Shown here: piece after piece, positions 31,992-35,431 of the stretch
Layout of the letters: every line of letters begins with the position of its first letter
Numbering within the stretch: position 1 is the stretch's first letter
Assembly (NCBI GenBank): GCA_026645875.1
Contig: JAPKMQ010000006.1
Span: 1-35,431 of the forward strand
From: Longilinea sp.
Lineage (GTDB): Bacteria > Chloroflexota > Anaerolineae > Anaerolineales > Anaerolineaceae
Length of the DNA: 35,431 bases
Direction: 5' to 3'
Translations under genes and position numbers: made by a program
The notes under the pieces: generated by a model
Database searches by the model: none
What the model was told of the DNA's origin: nothing
Seen by the model: only the letters and a program-made list of their open reading frames with translations

Positions 31992-33956
31992 TCAGGGCAC
32001 CTTGTATACTAACATGATCTCTTTCTGGCAGTCAAAAATATACTGTAACTCGCCACCCGGATGCGTACGCGACCAGGCGCGTAACTCGCCGATGCGGTCA
32101 GGGTTGGCGATGATGATCTCCCCCGAGACCGGTTCGAAATCATCCATCGGATCATCAACATTGGTAATAGGCCGATTCCCGGCCAAAAAATTGACAGAGT
32201 CGTGCGTCCCAATTCGATAGATTTCGTTACTGAGCAGGTAGATATTGGTTTCGCGGCGAATCTTTTGCGCGTAATTGCCCACATAGGAAGCAAACCGCGT
32301 TTGGACATCTCCGCCGTAACGGCACTGGCCGATGAAATCAAAGAAATAGGCCCAGATATTGAAAATAAACAGGCTGACCATGATCACAGAGGTGATGGTT
32401 GCATAATGGAATGGTCTGGTCTTCATGCCAATGCCGAGCCTGGTCAAGATCTGGTCCAGACCGATTGCGGCAATGATGATCGCCGCCGGCAACGCGACCA
32501 GCATGCGGTACGAATCCGCTGAGGGCGGGATGGCGAAGAGACCTACCGCGGCGGTTGCTCCCCAGAAGTATCCGTTGAGCAACAACATCTTGAGCGAACG
32601 CGCACGGATCAGGATGTAGACCAGGCCCATGATGAACAGCACAGCCGTCACCATGCTGATGATGGGGATGTAGGATCCGTAGAATTCAAAAGCCGGGTAA
32701 TAGATTAACGAAAGGAATGCATGCACCACACGGTCGAACAGGATGGTTGCTCCGGATTTTCCGGTGATTACGATTTCATTGGCGAGCCAACCCGAGCTGA
32801 AGGTTCCCTCGGCATTGAAGCGCGACATAAATTGGTTTGTTTGACGAAGAATGTAGGAACCTTCGGGAATTAGAACGATCAGAAAACCAGCCCAAAAAAC
32901 CATGATCTGACGCCAGGCCGGGCGAATGTTTTTCTTCAACCAGAAAAACGCTACCAGCAAATAGGCGATCAGGATGCCCACCACCATCATGGCTGAAATA
33001 TAGATGCTCATGTGGATGGCAAGAATGATGCCGCTTAGCGCGGCCCGCCAGGAACTGCGTTTCTCCACCGCGCTGATGAAGAAATAAAGCTCCAGGGGGA
33101 TCAACCAGGTGCCCTGGATGTAAGTTACCGCTGCCGTGCGACTGAAGTGCATGTGGGTGTGCGACACTGCCAGCAGGAACATGGCTATCAGGGCGACGTT
33201 TTTATTGGTCAAATGGCGGGCAAGCCGATAGGTGGTCAGGAGCGCCAGGGATCCGCCGATGGCGGGCAGCAATCTCAGAGCAAAGGCATTTGACCCAAAA
33301 GCGATTACCATAGCGTTGATCAACTGAAGATACAAGCCGCCCAGGTTTTCACGCAAAGAGTACGGATTGGCATGCGGGTTGAGGCTTGATTCCTTGGCAA
33401 AGATGCCAATCCGGCCTTCGTCGCCGTTGATGGTGTACGGCATGTCCCCTAATTTGTAGAAGCGCAACCCGATACCGATTAAAAGGATAACGCCCACAAG
33501 GATCAATTCAGCGCGGTGGTCGATGATCCATTTCTTCCAATCGCGACGCAGCCTATCGGGTGAAAAAAACGCCAGCAGATAACAGGCTGCTCCCAGGAAC
33601 CAGATGGTTACAACGGGTAGGTAGCCGGTAATGTTTTGCTTTTCAAACCAGTAAGCGGCAAGCGCCGCAGTGGCTGATAATAATACCGCGATGACAATCC
33701 AACTGCCGGTCGGATTTTTCGGGAAGTGTTTCAGTAGTCTGGCTACTTTTGAGGAAGGGCGCAGTATCAGCGCTGCGGCAAACAATCCGGCTCCAAGCAG
33801 AACGACCCAAAAAGCAGCCGGAACCACGACATTTGCCGCTATTGGCGTGACGTACAGGAAAATCACCCCAACCAGGGCCACAATCAGGCCTAAAATGATC
33901 AGCAAAATTTGAATGGGTTCCGGATTGTTTTGCGGATCAGTCTGGTTTTCATCCAT
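31992..33956 (-). CDS. ArnT/PMT-like (GT-C fold) multi-pass glycosyltransferase
   Basis: Many TM helices; GDMPYTINGDEGRIGIFAKES (GT39-like first periplasmic loop). Confidence 0.8.
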   Translation of the reverse strand: MDENQTDPQNNPEPIQILLIILGLIVALVGVIFLYVTPIAANVVVPAAFWVVLLGAGLFAAALILRPSSKVARLLKHFPKNPTGSWIVIAVLLSATAALAAYWFEKQNITGYLPVVTIWFLGAACYLLAFFSPDRLRRDWKKWIIDHRAELILVGVILLIGIGLRFYKLGDMPYTINGDEGRIGIFAKESSLNPHANPYSLRENLGGLYLQLINAMVIAFGSNAFALRLLPAIGGSLALLTTYRLARHLTNKNVALIAMFLLAVSHTHMHFSRTAAVTYIQGTWLIPLELYFFISAVEKRSSWRAALSGIILAIHMSIYISAMMVVGILIAYLLVAFFWLKKNIRPAWRQIMVFWAGFLIVLIPEGSYILRQTNQFMSRFNAEGTFSSGWLANEIVITGKSGATILFDRVVHAFLSLIYYPAFEFYGSYIPIISMVTAVLFIMGLVYILIRARSLKMLLLNGYFWGATAAVGLFAIPPSADSYRMLVALPAAIIIAAIGLDQILTRLGIGMKTRPFHYATITSVIMVSLFIFNIWAYFFDFIGQCRYGGDVQTRFASYVGNYAQKIRRETNIYLLSNEIYRIGTHDSVNFLAGNRPITNVDDPMDDFEPVSGEIIIANPDRIGELRAWSRTHPGGELQYIFDCQKEIMLVYKVP

Positions 33957-34152
33957 GCTTGGCTCCCATAATTATTGGCCGGACACCTTAGCGAAAATTA
34001 ATTTTTAGAACCGTGCTTAACTATTTTACAACCTTTTACCTGGGAAACATCCAATCCACGTTTGAAAAATCCCAAGTTGGGCAGGTTTGCCGGCAAACCT
34101 ATGGTCCCGGGATGGTAAATCATCCTGCTGCCCCCTGAATTCACAACTCGCA

Positions 34153-34272
34153 TTAATCAACATCTGAGACTGCATGCAAATGCCTGCCAAACCGCGCGTT
34201 TGCCATTTCTGTGAAGCTCTTCACCATGAGGTTCGGACCGGCGGTTTCAGTGTCGATGACAACGAAGGATGA
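34153..34272 (-). pseudogene. Start-less N-terminal remnant of a DnaQ-like exonuclease / dinG 5' end
   Basis: Minus-strand translation SSFVVIDTETAGPNLMVKSFTEMANARFGRHLHAVSDVD* aligns with DinG SLVSIDIETTGLDSQADAIIEIAAVRFNG; no start codon where dinG has ATG; preceded by the same 18-bp promoter element. Confidence 0.6.
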
Positions 34273-34277
34273 CCTGT

Positions 34278-34295
34278 CTGGATTATACCATCCAG
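34278..34295 (-). promoter_or_regulatory. Second copy of CTGGATGGTATAATCCAG element
   Basis: 18/18 identity to 28340-28357. Confidence 0.6.
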
Positions 34296-34310
34296 ATTGC
34301 GCGAGCAAAC

Positions 34311-34338
34311 AAAAGACCGCCTCCATGTGGAGGCGGTC
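34311..34338 (-). terminator. Rho-independent terminator of the FecR/DUF5666-like gene
   Basis: GACCGCCTCC-atgt-GGAGGCGGTC followed by TTTTG on the minus strand. Confidence 0.85.
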
Positions 34339-34414
34339 AGATGAAGCAGCAGGTTCTCCCCTGGTGGGGTCTGGAGGCGAAGGTTGCCAGACCCCTAAGA
34401 ACCCACTACCTCAA

Positions 34415-35431
34415 TCAAGATTTCTTGGTTGGTTTTGGTTTCTGCGTTGGCTTCGGTTTCTGGGTGGGATGCGGCTTGGCAGTCGGTTCAGGCTGCACCA
34501 ATTTCTTGATTTCGCCCCACCCCATGCCGCTCTCGCGCATTGCAAACACTTCTTCCACCGTCTTGCCGGAGGCTTGCGCCAGTGAGTAGGCCATGTCGAT
34601 TTCGCCGAAGCCATAGTGCTTGCAGAACCAGCCCATGATTTCTTCGTAGGTTACCCCGTAGCGTTCAGCCAGGGTCATCCCCGTCGGCTGCGGATCAGCG
34701 CCCACACAGGCGATGTCACCTGTCGGAGTTACATCGATGGTGCTGGTCACGGTCTGGGTGACTGTTTCGGTCAATTCAGGCGTGACGGTGCTGGTGATCT
34801 CAGGGGTGAGGGTGACCGTTTCGGTGCTGCCGGGCGTGGGCGTGATGACGTCTTCGTCCAGGCGCTCAATTTCCTCAGCGACCCAATCGCCGTTGTCGGC
34901 CAGGTAAAACCGCACTTCCACGCTGTCGCCAACGCCTAAACCAGCCTGGATCATGGTCTCGTTGGTGATCACCACGGTTTGACCACTGACCACCCATGCG
35001 GTATCGGAGGTTGATTCGACGACCCCGGTGAAGATCAGACGCGGTTTCTGGTTGCCATTGACGAAGGAAATGCTGTCGGCGATGCGCTCGCCTTCGACCG
35101 TGCGGCCTTTGACGACCACAAAACTGCCCAGTTCAACGCCGGACGCGATGGCGGTTTGCGGGGTAACGGTGAAGGTGACGCCGGAAACAGCCCATTCGGT
35201 TTCGCCGATGGCGGTGACGTTGCCCACCAGACGGAATTCGTAAGCCGGATCGGTGATGCTCAGGTCTTCTGAAGAGGTGGAAGCCTGGCCCGCAGTCAGC
35301 AGGACGGCGTTCTGATCGTTGTAGACCAGGACCATGCCCTTATCGACGGCAAAGCGGGATTGGCTGTTAATCACACTGACTTCGAAGGACGTTCCTCGGA
35401 CGCTGGCGTTGCCCGTTTGCGTGTGCACAAG
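34415..35431 (-). CDS. FecR-domain / DUF5666-like protein with Thr-rich linker and Pro/Lys-rich tail (5' end beyond the window)
   Basis: TQTGNASVRGTSFEVSV...LLTAGQAS (FecR-like); two similar beta domains; VTLTPEITSTVTPELTETVTQTVTST linker; tail PTAKPHPTQKPKPTQKPKPTKKS. Confidence 0.75.
   Translation of the reverse strand, partial: LVHTQTGNASVRGTSFEVSVINSQSRFAVDKGMVLVYNDQNAVLLTAGQASTSSEDLSITDPAYEFRLVGNVTAIGETEWAVSGVTFTVTPQTAIASGVELGSFVVVKGRTVEGERIADSISFVNGNQKPRLIFTGVVESTSDTAWVVSGQTVVITNETMIQAGLGVGDSVEVRFYLADNGDWVAEEIERLDEDVITPTPGSTETVTLTPEITSTVTPELTETVTQTVTSTIDVTPTGDIACVGADPQPTGMTLAERYGVTYEEIMGWFCKHYGFGEIDMAYSLAQASGKTVEEVFAMRESGMGWGEIKKLVQPEPTAKPHPTQKPKPTQKPKPTKKS

Noticed and set aside
34211-34585. 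124-aa and 106-aa plus-strand ORFs near the right end
   Set aside because: They overlap the terminator and the antisense of the FecR-like gene; no motif support.

Overview
The window reads as a GC-rich bacterial chromosome segment. Ala/Thr/Pro-rich surface proteins with TPTPT stalks and the overall gene content suggest Chloroflexota/Anaerolineae, but that is inference. From left to right it holds: a nusA-ylxR-infB-rbfA-truB operon (minus); a GH13 alpha-glucosidase; a purine-rich ACCACAGAGACAC repeat zone; an Ldh2-family dehydrogenase; a SAM-methyltransferase-like gene; a gyrB whose 3' end looks internally deleted and frameshifted; membrane proteins, a JAMM peptidase, a divergent PlsY and an MBL-fold hydrolase; a large TM-anchored beta-helix-like surface protein; a polar amino-acid ABC transporter; UPF0104 and PHP-domain genes; tRNA-Leu(TAA); fhs; an XRE-cupin regulator; a DnaQ-DinG fusion helicase; a five-gene polysaccharide/glycan cassette; and a partial FecR/DUF5666-like protein. 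The strongest unexplained signals are: (i) a start-less remnant of a DnaQ-like exonuclease N-terminus (34153-34272, minus) that shares a perfect 18-bp inverted-repeat promoter element (CTGGATGGTATAATCCAG) with intact dinG, so that the two copies bracket the glycan cassette; (ii) the disrupted gyrB; (iii) several genes with a -10 box 6-9 nt before ATG, suggesting leaderless transcripts; and (iv) the repeat zone at 7086-7350. All family calls come from reading motifs; no searches were run.
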